Shown: positions 1-7,318 of the stretch, piece by piece | How positions within the stretch are numbered: the first letter of the stretch is position 1 | Layout: the number at the start of each line of letters is the position of its first letter | Assembly: GCA_934668515.1 (NCBI GenBank) | Contig: CAKUNS010000038.1 | Span: 1 to 13,147 of the forward strand | Source: an uncultured Eggerthellaceae bacterium | GTDB lineage: Bacteria; Actinomycetota; Coriobacteriia; Coriobacteriales; Eggerthellaceae | Reading direction: 5' to 3' | DNA: 13,147 nt | Notes under the pieces: model-generated | What the model saw: only the letters and a program-made list of their open reading frames with translations | Database searches by the model: none | What the model was told of the DNA's origin: nothing | Translations under genes and position numbers: made by a program

Positions 1-38
1 AAGCTGCAACGTTCCAACAAATCAAAAGGTCTTAGAAT

Positions 39-62
39 CTACGGTTTAGCCCTTGACTTCAT
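39..62 (-). other. Possible 7-codon leader ORF with strong Shine-Dalgarno
   Basis: On the minus strand an AAGGAGA sequence (about 71-77) lies 8 bases before an ATG at 62. That ATG opens a frame reading MKSRAKP followed by TAG at 41-39. The spacing and strength of the site look functional, but the frame closes at once and no other good start follows within the window. It may be a leader peptide of a gene lying to the left of the window, or the remnant of a start region. Low confidence; nothing identifies the downstream gene. Confidence 0.25.
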
Positions 63-188
63 ATAGCTGGTCTCCTTTCGTAAGATGCGAGTTGTACACC
101 CGCGTCCAAACTTCAACGCTTTTTGCGTCTGACGAAATAATCGGAGATTCCTCGAAACAAAATAAGAAGGCACTAAAGTATCATCCGG

Positions 189-202
189 TTACCTAAAGGT
201 AA
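189..202. promoter_or_regulatory. Inverted repeat TTACCT-AA-AGGTAA, candidate HxlR operator
   Basis: This is a perfect 6-bp inverted repeat with a 2-bp centre. It can also be read as TTAC-N6-GTAA, the kind of short TTAC/GTAA dyad bound by several HxlR/DUF24 regulators such as YodB. It sits about 95 bp upstream of the HxlR start codon and about 25 bp upstream of a possible extended -10. Autoregulation is an inference from position and family habit. Confidence 0.45.
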
Positions 203-226
203 TCTGGTGCATCATCGAACGGTTGC

Positions 227-235
227 TGCAATAAT
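227..235 (+). promoter_or_regulatory. Possible extended -10 promoter (TGC-AATAAT) for the HxlR gene
   Basis: TG-N-AATAAT matches an extended -10 with five of six bases in the hexamer. There is no clear -35 at the matching distance. Transcription would begin near 242, giving a leader of about 55 bases before the ATG at 298. The TTGACA at 263-268 is too close to the start codon to be the -35 of this gene. Confidence 0.3.
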
Positions 236-297
236 GAAAGCAGCGGGAACGCGACCAACTACTTGACAGTCGCATATTGAACCCCGAAGGAGGACCC

Positions 298-630
298 ATG
301 CTTACAAAAGAAGAGCTTCCGCCCTGCCCCGTTGCCACCTGCTTCCAGCTTTTCGGCAACAAGTGGAAAATTTATATCATCCAACAGCTGGTCGAACAGC
401 CCTTCGGATTCAACGCATTGCAACGATCCATCCCAGGCATCAGCCAGAAAGTGCTTTCCTCGAACCTGAAAGAGATGGAAGCAGCGGGCCTTATCACACG
501 CACCGTGATTCCCGAAACGCCCATCCGCACCGAATACGCCTTGAGCGAAGTGGGCGAATCGCTCATGCCCGTTATCGATTCGATGGTGGCATGGGGAGAA
601 GGTTATCAGAAACTCGCAGCAAACAGCTAA
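298..630 (+). CDS. HxlR-family (DUF24) winged-helix transcriptional regulator
   Basis: This 110-residue protein has the full HxlR pattern: CPVATC at residues 10-15, the GNKWK block at 20-24, the recognition region with PGISQKVLSSNLKEME at about 46-61, then the wing with AAGLITR and the ending PVIDSMVAWGE. HxlR proteins are small cytoplasmic dimeric DNA-binding proteins, many of which sense electrophiles or oxidants through a cysteine near the N-terminus. C10 is the residue in that position and C15 is a second cysteine close by. The ATG at 298 is preferred because AAGGAGG (287-293) precedes it at 4-5 bases; an in-frame TTG at 277 lies upstream of the Shine-Dalgarno and is unlikely. The gene is transcribed alone, converging on feoB, so its target is not obvious from linkage. 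It may control itself through the dyad at 189-202. Family assignment is firm; the signal sensed is unknown. Confidence 0.92.
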   Translation: MLTKEELPPCPVATCFQLFGNKWKIYIIQQLVEQPFGFNALQRSIPGISQKVLSSNLKEMEAAGLITRTVIPETPIRTEYALSEVGESLMPVIDSMVAWGEGYQKLAANS

Positions 631-690
631 ACGCGGCCCAGCTACACGCCAACTAAAACAAGGCTCAGATGCAGTACAAGTGATCCAACA

Positions 691-732
691 ACAAAATGCC
701 CCCGCATCCTTTGAATCTCGCAGGATGCAGGG
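691..732. terminator. Hairpin terminator between convergent HxlR gene and feoB
   Basis: GCATCCT (704-710) pairs with AGGATGC (722-728). The stem extends by CCC/GGG (700-702 with 730-732) past one C-A mismatch, and the loop is 11 bases. Read on the minus strand the stem runs into TTTTGTTG (complement of 689-696), as expected for an intrinsic terminator of feoB. On the plus strand the tail (CTTATTT) is weaker, so it may serve both genes unequally. Confidence 0.6.
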
Positions 733-753
733 CCGCACTTATTTACATCTGGA

Positions 754-3117
754 CTAAATCAAACCAGCCAGCATAAACGCGCTATGGAACAAGAACGCCA
801 CGATCCAGGCAACGCCTATCTGAAGCGCGAACACAGCTGCGGCGTAGCGCCCGCCAAGCTCGGAGCGAACGGTGCTAATGGCGGCAACACAAGGCGGATA
901 CAACAGCACGAATACCAGGAACACGTAGGCGATCGTCGGCGTGAACATGCCCGAAAGCACTGCCGTGGACGTGGATCCCAGCAAAACCGTGAGCGTCGAA
1001 ATGACGCTTTCCTTAGCTACAAGGCCGCACACCAACGCGGTCGACGTGCGCCAATCGCCGAAACCAAGCGGCGCAAGCAACGGCGCGATGAACCCGCCAA
1101 GCACCGCCAGCATGCTTTGCGACTGATCGGCAACCACATTAAAGCGAATGTCAAACGTCTGCAAGAACCAAATGACGATGGATGCCAAAAAGATGATGGT
1201 GAATGCCTTAGTGATGAAGCCCTTCGCCTTATCCCATGCAAGAAGCAACGTGGACTTAGCACTGGGGAAACGATAATTCGGAAGCTCCATGACAAACGGC
1301 ACCGGCTCGCCCTTGAACGCCGTGCGCTTGAAGATCAGCGCCACGACAACGCCGACAAGGATTCCGATGACATAAAGCGAGATCATGGCGAGAGCCGCCG
1401 CCTGCGGGAAGAACGCCGCGCAGAACAGGCCGTACACTGGAAGTTTAGCCGAACAACTCATGAACGGCGTGAGCATGACGGTCATCTTACGGTCGTGGTC
1501 GGACGGCAGCGTGCGCGTGGACATGATAGCAGGAACGCTGCAACCAAAACCAAGGAGCATGGGCACGAAACTGCGACCCGACAAGCCAAAACGTCGAAGC
1601 GCTTTGTCCATGACGAACGCAACGCGCGCCATGTAACCAGAGTCTTCCAAAATAGACAGCAACAGGAACAGCACGACGATGATGGGCAAGAACGACAAGA
1701 CGCTGCCAACACCGGTCATCACGCCGTCCACGATAAGCGAGCGAACCACAGGATTCGTGCCAAAGGACTCAAGCGCGCCCGCCGTCACGTCGATGCATGC
1801 ATCGATCGCATCCCCAAGAATGCCCTGCAAGCCTGCGCCGATCACACCAAACGTCAGCCAGAACACCAAACCCATGATCAGCAAGAACATCGGAATGGCA
1901 GTATAGCGACCCGTTAAAACACGATCGATTGCCACTGAACGCTTATGCTCGATGCTTTCATGGGGCTTGATGACACACGCCAGGCAAATGTGCTCGATGA
2001 ACGTGAATCGCATATCCGCCAAAGCAGCCATGCGATCGAGGCCCGACTCCTCTTCCATCTGCTTGACGATGTGCTCGATGGCATCAAGCTCGTTCTGATC
2101 GAGATTGAGCGATTCAATGACCAGCGAATCGCCTTCGACCAGCTTCGTCGCAGCAAATCGACGCGGAATACCCGCAGCCTCGGCATGGTCGCCCACCAAT
2201 TTCGCGATGCCATGAATGCAGCGATGAAGAGCGCCGCCGTCACGTGAATCAAGGTTGGGCGAACAGAAATCGATGCGCCCTGGGCGCTCGTCGTACTGAG
2301 CAACATGGATGGCATGCTCGATAAGCTCGCTGATGCCCTCGTTGCGCGCCGCAGAGATAGGCACGACGGGAACGCCAAGCTGCTTCTCAAGCATGTTGAC
2401 ATCGATGGTGCCGCCGTTGGCAGCTACCTCGTCCATCATGTTAAGGGCGATGACCATCGGGCGATCAAGCTCGATAAGTTGCAACGTGAGATATAAGTTT
2501 CGCTCAATATTGGTGGCGTCGATGATGTTGATGATGGCGTCGGGTTTCGATTCCAAAATGAACTTTCGACTAACCACCTCTTCGCCTGTGTAAGGCGAAA
2601 GCGAGTAAATGCCCGGAAGGTCGGTAACGGTTGCCTCGGGATGATTACGAATGACGCCGTCTTTACGGTCAACCGTAACGCCCGGGAAGTTGCCGACGTG
2701 CTGATTAGACCCAGTCAGCCTGTTGAACAGCGTGGTCTTGCCACAGTTCTGATTGCCAACAAGGGCAAACGTGAGGGGGGTTCCCTCCGAGAACGTTTTA
2801 CGCATCTGGCGCGGATGGCAGCCCTCGCCAAAAGCAGGATGAACGGTGAATCCCGTCTGCGGCGTCTCACGCGAAACAGCATGGGAATCATGCACATCGA
2901 CAAGAGCAATGCGCGCGGCATCGTCCTTGCGCAGCGTAAGCTCATAACCACGCAGACGGATTTCCAAGGGATCGCCCATGGGTGCATATTTGACCATGGT
3001 AACTTCAGTACCAGGCGTCAAACCCATGTCGAATATATGCTGACGAAGGGAGGAATCGTCGGACTCGACCGACGCAACCACCGCATCTTTTCCAATTTCA
3101 AGAGCATCAAGTCTCAT
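754..3117 (-). CDS. feoB: FeoA-FeoB fusion ferrous iron transporter
   Basis: This 787-residue inner-membrane protein imports Fe2+ using a G-protein-coupled channel. Residues 1-75 form an SH3-like FeoA domain, with MRLDALEIGK at the start and the MGLTPGTEV turn at about 31-39. The FeoB part follows: G1 GNQNCGKT (121-128), G2 region FPGVTV (144-149), G3 DLPG (166-169), G4 NMMD (226-229) and G5 PISA (253-256), then a helical GDI-like spacer. From about 405 there is a polytopic membrane domain with two Gate repeats, GFGCSVPAIMSTRTLPSD (523-540) and GLVAKESVISTL (698-709), and the SCSAKLPVY segment (554-562). The ATG at 3117 is chosen because the FeoA homology begins there and GTAAGG lies 8 bases upstream; an in-frame GTG at 3147 has its only GAGG one base away. 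No separate feoA or feoC is visible. The gene is divergent from brnQ with a candidate operator between. Confidence 0.96.
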   Translation of the reverse strand: MRLDALEIGKDAVVASVESDDSSLRQHIFDMGLTPGTEVTMVKYAPMGDPLEIRLRGYELTLRKDDAARIALVDVHDSHAVSRETPQTGFTVHPAFGEGCHPRQMRKTFSEGTPLTFALVGNQNCGKTTLFNRLTGSNQHVGNFPGVTVDRKDGVIRNHPEATVTDLPGIYSLSPYTGEEVVSRKFILESKPDAIINIIDATNIERNLYLTLQLIELDRPMVIALNMMDEVAANGGTIDVNMLEKQLGVPVVPISAARNEGISELIEHAIHVAQYDERPGRIDFCSPNLDSRDGGALHRCIHGIAKLVGDHAEAAGIPRRFAATKLVEGDSLVIESLNLDQNELDAIEHIVKQMEEESGLDRMAALADMRFTFIEHICLACVIKPHESIEHKRSVAIDRVLTGRYTAIPMFLLIMGLVFWLTFGVIGAGLQGILGDAIDACIDVTAGALESFGTNPVVRSLIVDGVMTGVGSVLSFLPIIVVLFLLLSILEDSGYMARVAFVMDKALRRFGLSGRSFVPMLLGFGCSVPAIMSTRTLPSDHDRKMTVMLTPFMSCSAKLPVYGLFCAAFFPQAAALAMISLYVIGILVGVVVALIFKRTAFKGEPVPFVMELPNYRFPSAKSTLLLAWDKAKGFITKAFTIIFLASIVIWFLQTFDIRFNVVADQSQSMLAVLGGFIAPLLAPLGFGDWRTSTALVCGLVAKESVISTLTVLLGSTSTAVLSGMFTPTIAYVFLVFVLLYPPCVAAISTVRSELGGRYAAAVFALQIGVAWIVAFLFHSAFMLAGLI

Positions 3118-3185
3118 GCTGTAAGCCTTACCGTTGGCAACGAACACGCCTCACGAGCAAATCGGCCTTTAGAGCGCAATCATTT

Positions 3186-3191
3186 ATTATA
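3186..3191 (-). promoter_or_regulatory. Candidate -10 (TATAAT) for feoB
   Basis: The minus strand reads TATAAT, a perfect -10, about 70 bases before the feoB ATG. No consensus -35 is present at 17 bases. The space where it should lie is occupied by the GAAAAT/ATTTTC dyad, which would fit a regulated promoter. Confidence 0.45.
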
Positions 3192-3204
3192 CGCCCAATC
3201 ACCT

Positions 3205-3220
3205 GAAAATGAGGATTTTC
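3205..3220. promoter_or_regulatory. Dyad GAAAAT-N4-ATTTTC, candidate metal-regulator operator
   Basis: This is a perfect 6-bp inverted repeat with spacer GAGG, overlapped by a second small dyad GAGGA-TTT-TCCTC (3211-3223). Its centre is about 33 bases upstream of the predicted feoB transcription start, where a repressor would block RNA polymerase. Iron genes are usually controlled by Fur- or DtxR-type repressors that bind AT-rich dyads. The match to either consensus is only partial, so the identity of the regulator is open. Confidence 0.45.
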
Positions 3221-3230
3221 CTCGAAGCTT

Positions 3231-3259
3231 TTGATAGAATATTTGGTCGCAATTATAAG
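3231..3259 (+). promoter_or_regulatory. Sigma-70 type promoter for brnQ (TTGATA-N17-TATAAG)
   Basis: TTGATA at 3231-3236 and TATAAG at 3254-3259 are separated by exactly 17 bases, and each differs from consensus at a single position. Transcription would start near 3266, leaving a very short leader before the ATG at 3284. This is the clearest promoter in the window. Confidence 0.7.
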
Positions 3260-3283
3260 CACGTTAGTTGGGGAACTTTCGCA

Positions 3284-4645
3284 ATGAGCAACACGTCTTC
3301 CACCAAGGCGCTTACTCCGCGCCAATCTCTCGCAGTGGGCATCACGCTTTTCTCGATGTTCTTCGGTGCGGGAAACCTTATCCTTCCGCCGCTCTTGGGC
3401 CTGCAAGCGGGTACCGACAGCATCGGCGCAACCATTGGCTTCCTTATCGCCGGAATCGGACTGCCCGTCCTCGGCATCGTGGCCGTCGCCCTTGTCGGCA
3501 CTGCCCGCGAGCTTGCCAACCGAGCGCATCCACTGTTTTCCAGCATCTTCGTCGCTGCAATCTACCTGGCCATCGGCCCCTGCTTGGCTATTCCGCGCAC
3601 CAGCTCGACGTCGTTCGAGATGCTCGTGCCGCTGCTTCCCGAAGGCATTTCGGTTGAAGTGGTTCGACTTGTCTTCTCCATCGTGTTCTTCGTTGTGGCC
3701 TACACGCTAGCTATGCGCCCCGGTGCCCTTACCAAGCTTCTCGGCCGCATCACCGGCCCGGCTCTCATCGTCCTGCTCGTTTTGGTCATCGGTTCGGCCA
3801 TTCTGGCTCCGGCGGGCATCGCTCAGGCACCCGTCGCACCTTACAACGAAGCCGCCCCCGTTCAGGGCTTCCTTACGGGCTACCAGACCATGGACCTGCT
3901 TGCCGCACTGGTGTTCGGCCTAGTCATCGCCGAAAACATCAAGGGATTCGGCGTTACCGACCCCGCTGGTCTTACCCGCGAGATCTCGAAGGCCGGCGTT
4001 ATCGCAGGCATCCTTATGGCCGTCATCTATTGCGGCTTGGCTTTCGTTGGCACCAGCCTTGGATCCGTCATGCCCGGCGCAACCAACGGCGCCGCAATCC
4101 TCACCGCTTCGGCAACGCTGCACTTCGGCCTTGCCGGCACCATCATCATCGCCGCTATCTTCCTGCTTGCCTGTCTGAACGTTTGCATCGGCCTTATCAG
4201 CTGCTGCGGCACGTACTTCGCCGAGACGTTCGGCGCCGCTTCCCCCAACCCCGAACAGCACATGCTGGGAAAACTTGGCTACCCTGTTTGGGCTGCGGCT
4301 TTCGCCATCTTCTCATGCTTCGTCTCGAACTTCGGTCTCGACGCAATCTTGACGTTCTCGGTGCCGCTGCTAAGCGCCCTCTACCCTGTCTCCATCGCGC
4401 TTATGATCATGGGTCTGGCTCACAACGCCTGCGACAAGCTGCCGCTTGTCTGGCCATGGGTTACCGGCGTCACCACTATCGTCAGCGTCGTGATTGCGGT
4501 CCGCAATGCGTTCCTTCCCGACGTCACCCTCATCCTTGACGCCCTGCCTCTTGCCAACGTTGGCCTTGCATGGCTCGTTCCCGCTGCCTGTGCCGCCGTC
4601 ATCGGCTGCGCACTGTCCGCCATCAAGCAAAAGAAAAGCGCCTAG
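3284..4645 (+). CDS. brnQ: Branched-chain amino acid transporter, BrnQ/LIVCS family
   Basis: This 453-residue polytopic membrane protein is close to the usual 430-450 of the LIVCS family, cation-coupled importers of leucine, isoleucine and valine. The diagnostic block GITLFSMFFGAGNLILPP is at residues 19-36. Further family features are IATGPCL-like IAIGPCLAIPRTSSTSFEM in the second/third helix region and roughly twelve hydrophobic segments in all, ending in a short basic tail (KQKKSA). The ATG at 3284 begins the normal N-terminus (MSNTSSTKALTPRQ). An in-frame upstream ATG at 3209 is rejected because it lies upstream of the promoter. The ribosome binding site (GGGGAA, 3270-3275) is weak, and the leader is short. 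The gene is monocistronic, divergent from feoB, and ends at a hairpin terminator. Substrate preference among branched-chain amino acids cannot be read from sequence. Confidence 0.95.
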   Translation: MSNTSSTKALTPRQSLAVGITLFSMFFGAGNLILPPLLGLQAGTDSIGATIGFLIAGIGLPVLGIVAVALVGTARELANRAHPLFSSIFVAAIYLAIGPCLAIPRTSSTSFEMLVPLLPEGISVEVVRLVFSIVFFVVAYTLAMRPGALTKLLGRITGPALIVLLVLVIGSAILAPAGIAQAPVAPYNEAAPVQGFLTGYQTMDLLAALVFGLVIAENIKGFGVTDPAGLTREISKAGVIAGILMAVIYCGLAFVGTSLGSVMPGATNGAAILTASATLHFGLAGTIIIAAIFLLACLNVCIGLISCCGTYFAETFGAASPNPEQHMLGKLGYPVWAAAFAIFSCFVSNFGLDAILTFSVPLLSALYPVSIALMIMGLAHNACDKLPLVWPWVTGVTTIVSVVIAVRNAFLPDVTLILDALPLANVGLAWLVPAACAAVIGCALSAIKQKKSA

Positions 4646-4671
4646 CGTTCACCGCCGCTAAACACGTCGCC

Positions 4672-4710
4672 AAAGGCGCACCGTCGATCAATGTCGGCGA
4701 TGCGCCTTTT
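4672..4710 (+). terminator. Intrinsic terminator of brnQ, possibly bidirectional
   Basis: AAAGGCGCA (4672-4680) pairs perfectly with TGCGCCTTT (4701-4709) around a 20-base loop, followed by TTTTC. The A-rich left side would provide a short U tract on the minus strand, so it may also stop the convergent zinc-ribbon operon that ends at 4775. Confidence 0.75.
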
Positions 4711-4774
4711 CTATTCACTTGGAAACAACCCTTATCGTCCACACAACCTCATAGGCTTCGGTTTAGTCAAGAGA

Positions 4775-5614
4775 CTACGAGTCGAACGTAATGATATCGC
4801 CCGCCGCGATGCCCGCAGCCTGAGGGCCCAAGATCATAAGGCCATGCGTTCCCTCAACCAAGCCTTCCTTGTCAGACTCAAGCTCGGAGCTGTCGATATC
4901 GCATTCCTTGGGATATTTGCCCGAAGTGACAACATAAACCGGGTAGAAGTACAACTTGGGATCGAGCAACGTATACTTCACCATGAGAACGGTTGCAGAC
5001 ATGGTCTGGTCGCCATGATGGATCTCAACCAAATCGCCCTTGTGGAACGCACCCAACCTGGCAAGTCCCTCAACCACAATGGCGCCCTTATAGCGTTTGA
5101 TGTTGGGAAGGCCCGCCCTGAACGGCTTGAGCTTGGGGGCATCCATCACTGAAAGAACCTCGAAACCGTTCTCGGCACCGCCGAAACGATCGACGAGCTC
5201 GGCTCGATAGGAATCAAGGTTTGCCAGCTCTTCTTTCACCTGCTCGCACGTAAGCTTCCTCAGCGGATCGTACTTCAAGTGATCGGTGTAGTGAGGAGTG
5301 CTTCCAAGGAACTCGTCGTCGCTGCTGCTATTGAAGATGAAATTCTTAATGGCAGTGGCAATAGGCCTACCACCATCCTCAATCGCGGTCTGGACGTACT
5401 TATCGCCCTTCTTCTCGTAGTAATAGTTCTCGCCCTCTTCGAAGTACACGGGGTACTTGATGCGCAGCTTGTCGGCGCATTCGGGGCAAATCCATCCGTC
5501 AACCAACTTCGCGCCGCACGTTTCGGTGATGGAACGAAACGCCGTGTTCGCCATAGCTGCACCGCAACCTGGGCAGATGAATTCCTTCGGGGCCTTTTCA
5601 TTCACTTTCGCCAT
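4775..5614 (-). CDS. Zinc-ribbon protein with orphan EF-Tu domain-2-like barrel
   Basis: This 279-residue soluble protein has no signal or membrane segment. Residues 11-50 hold CPGC (14-17) and, after KLVDGW, CPEC (43-46), a zinc-knuckle layout resembling the DUF4428 domain (Cys pair, KLxDG, Cys pair). The middle (55-145) is charged, with YFEEGENYYYEKKGDKY. Residues 150-279 resemble domain 2 of EF-Tu-type translation factors: KGAIVVEGLARLGAFHKGDLVEI (176-198, compare the GRGTVVTGRVERG-KVGDEVEI pattern) and, near the end, GLMILGP...IAAGDIITF (258-277, compare GLLLRG...IERGQVL). No GTPase domain or P-loop accompanies it. The ATG at 5614 has AAAGGAG (5621-5627) 6 bases upstream; further upstream frame-open sequence overlaps the preceding gene. 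It follows the zinc-ribbon membrane protein gene by 26 bp, suggesting one transcript. The barrel could bind an acceptor-stem-like RNA or a partner protein. Domain resemblance is by eye; function unknown. Confidence 0.8.
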   Translation of the reverse strand: MAKVNEKAPKEFICPGCGAAMANTAFRSITETCGAKLVDGWICPECADKLRIKYPVYFEEGENYYYEKKGDKYVQTAIEDGGRPIATAIKNFIFNSSSDDEFLGSTPHYTDHLKYDPLRKLTCEQVKEELANLDSYRAELVDRFGGAENGFEVLSVMDAPKLKPFRAGLPNIKRYKGAIVVEGLARLGAFHKGDLVEIHHGDQTMSATVLMVKYTLLDPKLYFYPVYVVTSGKYPKECDIDSSELESDKEGLVEGTHGLMILGPQAAGIAAGDIITFDS

Positions 5615-5640
5615 GGTAGGCTCCTTTCGCATAGAGGCGG

Positions 5641-7254
5641 TTAGGCAGGCAGCATCATCGCTACCGAGATCACGAATGCCAGAACGATGCCAAGCACGAC
5701 GGCGATTCCCGCAGGCGTTTTCAGGAACGACCGGTCTTCGGCGTCGGGAAACACGAAGCTCAGCAGTCCAAAACGCCGTTCGGATTTGCTGCCGACAAGG
5801 CGCCTCTCGCCGTTGGCAAGGCGCTCGTAAATAAACGGATGGTCGAACAATTGCTTGCGCACGCCAAGCGTCTGGAACAAAACGCAGTACAGCCCCGCGA
5901 ACAAGAACCACATCCAGCCACCCAGAAGATCAAGCGGCTTGCCGGGGGCCACGAACAGGCCGATGATGAAAGCCACAACCACAGGGGCGAACAACAGCGC
6001 CACGGCCTGAGCGACGAGCGAGATCGCTCGCTTGCGCGAATAAAACTCCAGATCAACCGGCACATCTTCACCATCAACAGCTTCATAGAACACCGGCGCC
6101 GCGCAAAGGGGCCGATCCTCCGCTCCGTCAAGCACGAGCTTCCCGGCATCGCGCTTTGCCTGCGAAGCCGCACCCCGTCTGATGACGCGCTTGGAAACGG
6201 GAGCACGCCCGTCGCTCAAAGCGGCGAACAGAATTATCGCTATTGCAGCGGCACACATCAGCGTCAAGCCCAAGTCGCGTGACGCCAGCCACAGCAGCAG
6301 CGCCGCAACCACCGAGTAAATGCTCGCTTCCACAGCCCAAAACGAGAACGGGCTCTTCTTACTGTCGCGTATCGCCACGGCAACGCGCCCCGTCTGACCG
6401 TTCACCACAGCGGTAAGCTTGCCCTGGCGAAGCAGGTACACCGGCAGCAGCGCCGATGCAGCAAGCAAGTCGCCCGTTTCGGTTTTGATGCGCACATCGT
6501 TGTCGCAAAGAGCCTGCTCGACCGTCGGCAAAAACTCAGCAGCGGTTTGCTTGCGAACACGGCGATCGACCTCGTTGTCGGAGACGTTGGCGATGACGGC
6601 GCGATGCGCGGCAACGTAACCGTATTCGAACGGAACCGCAGCGTCCAAATCGAACGGACCGGCGGCATCAAGAGCGCTTGCATCGATCTCTTTCACGCAG
6701 CATGCCGCGCTACCCTCCATGAAGCTGCGGCAGCGATACACACGCACCGCATCGGCGCGATTGACCTTTGCCTCGATGGGTCCGCGCACCAACTCGTACG
6801 GAAGATAGAGCCCCTGGGTGTCGTCAAGCGATTGCAGTATCATACGCGACTCGGGAGTTTTAGGATTCTCGGCCGCCCATGCATACAGGCGATCTTTCGC
6901 CTCGTCAAGCGTAAGGACGAACGGAACGATCAAATCGGTGCCGAACCCCGCATCAGCTGCATCGGAGCGAACCAGGCGGCTTCCACAGAAGTCGCAGGTA
7001 GTTAGCGCCTCTTGCTGGGGAAACACCACGCGAGCGCCGCAGCCCGAGCATTGCGCCACCTGAAGGCCAACGGGTTCATCAGTGGCGCGAAGTTGCTGTT
7101 TGTTCAGTTCACGCAACCGAACGGAGCGGTCGCGAACTTCCTGCACGCCGGAAACTTCGCCGCACGCTTCACAGCGATACGTCTGCCGGATAATGTCATA
7201 CGAAACAGGGGAACCACAGTTCTTGCACGCTATGCGCAAAGGGCTGGAACTCAT
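5641..7254 (-). CDS. Membrane protein with two N-terminal zinc ribbons (YdjG-like)
   Basis: This protein has 537 residues. Two four-cysteine ribbons open it: C10/C13 with C28/C31 (CKNCG, CEACG) and C69/C72 with C87/C90 (CSGCG, CDFCG). A cytoplasmic region follows that ends in LLPVYLLRQGK...VVNGQTGRV (269-291), a block typical of the B. subtilis YdjG type of TFIIB-like zinc-ribbon membrane proteins. Five hydrophobic segments come next at about 304-324, 329-346, 411-434, 445-463 and 514-534, separated by a basic cytoplasmic stretch (352-372). Database entries for such proteins are often labelled primosomal protein N' or replication factor Y because of the ribbons, but there is no helicase motif here. 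The ATG at 7254 has only a weak GGGGG upstream; I see no better start that keeps the first ribbon. In B. subtilis the relatives sit with pspA-type envelope-stress genes; here the partner is the EF-Tu-barrel protein 26 bp downstream. Role unknown. Confidence 0.85.
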   Translation of the reverse strand: MSSSPLRIACKNCGSPVSYDIIRQTYRCEACGEVSGVQEVRDRSVRLRELNKQQLRATDEPVGLQVAQCSGCGARVVFPQQEALTTCDFCGSRLVRSDAADAGFGTDLIVPFVLTLDEAKDRLYAWAAENPKTPESRMILQSLDDTQGLYLPYELVRGPIEAKVNRADAVRVYRCRSFMEGSAACCVKEIDASALDAAGPFDLDAAVPFEYGYVAAHRAVIANVSDNEVDRRVRKQTAAEFLPTVEQALCDNDVRIKTETGDLLAASALLPVYLLRQGKLTAVVNGQTGRVAVAIRDSKKSPFSFWAVEASIYSVVAALLLWLASRDLGLTLMCAAAIAIILFAALSDGRAPVSKRVIRRGAASQAKRDAGKLVLDGAEDRPLCAAPVFYEAVDGEDVPVDLEFYSRKRAISLVAQAVALLFAPVVVAFIIGLFVAPGKPLDLLGGWMWFLFAGLYCVLFQTLGVRKQLFDHPFIYERLANGERRLVGSKSERRFGLLSFVFPDAEDRSFLKTPAGIAVVLGIVLAFVISVAMMLPA

Positions 7255-7318
7255 GACGACCCCCGTTCGCTCGGCTCGACACCTCGATCATTCAACCAGC
7301 GCAAAAGACGCGCCGACT

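Larger units (their letters stand above)
63..297. other. Non-coding region upstream of the HxlR gene
   Basis: No convincing gene is visible here on either strand. It is more AT-rich than the flanking coding sequence and holds the inverted repeat at 189-202, a possible extended -10 at 227-235 and the ribosome binding site for the HxlR gene. It also contains the Shine-Dalgarno of the minus-strand mini-ORF at its left edge. Confidence 0.6.

Noticed and set aside
263..268. TTGACA, a perfect -35 hexamer, just before the HxlR gene
   Set aside because: A -10 at 17 bases would fall in the Shine-Dalgarno (about 286-291) where there is no TATAAT-like sequence, and transcription would start inside the coding region.
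784..1917. Long open frame on the plus strand opposite feoB (about 377 codons)
   Set aside because: It is antisense to a clear FeoB, very rich in Arg, His, Gln and Asp, and has no recognisable domain or ribosome binding site. It is a shadow of the feoB codon bias.
5641..7254. Primosomal protein N' / replication factor Y label for the zinc-ribbon membrane protein
   Set aside because: There is no Walker A, DEAD-type or other helicase motif. The resemblance is limited to cysteine pairs, and the protein has five membrane segments.
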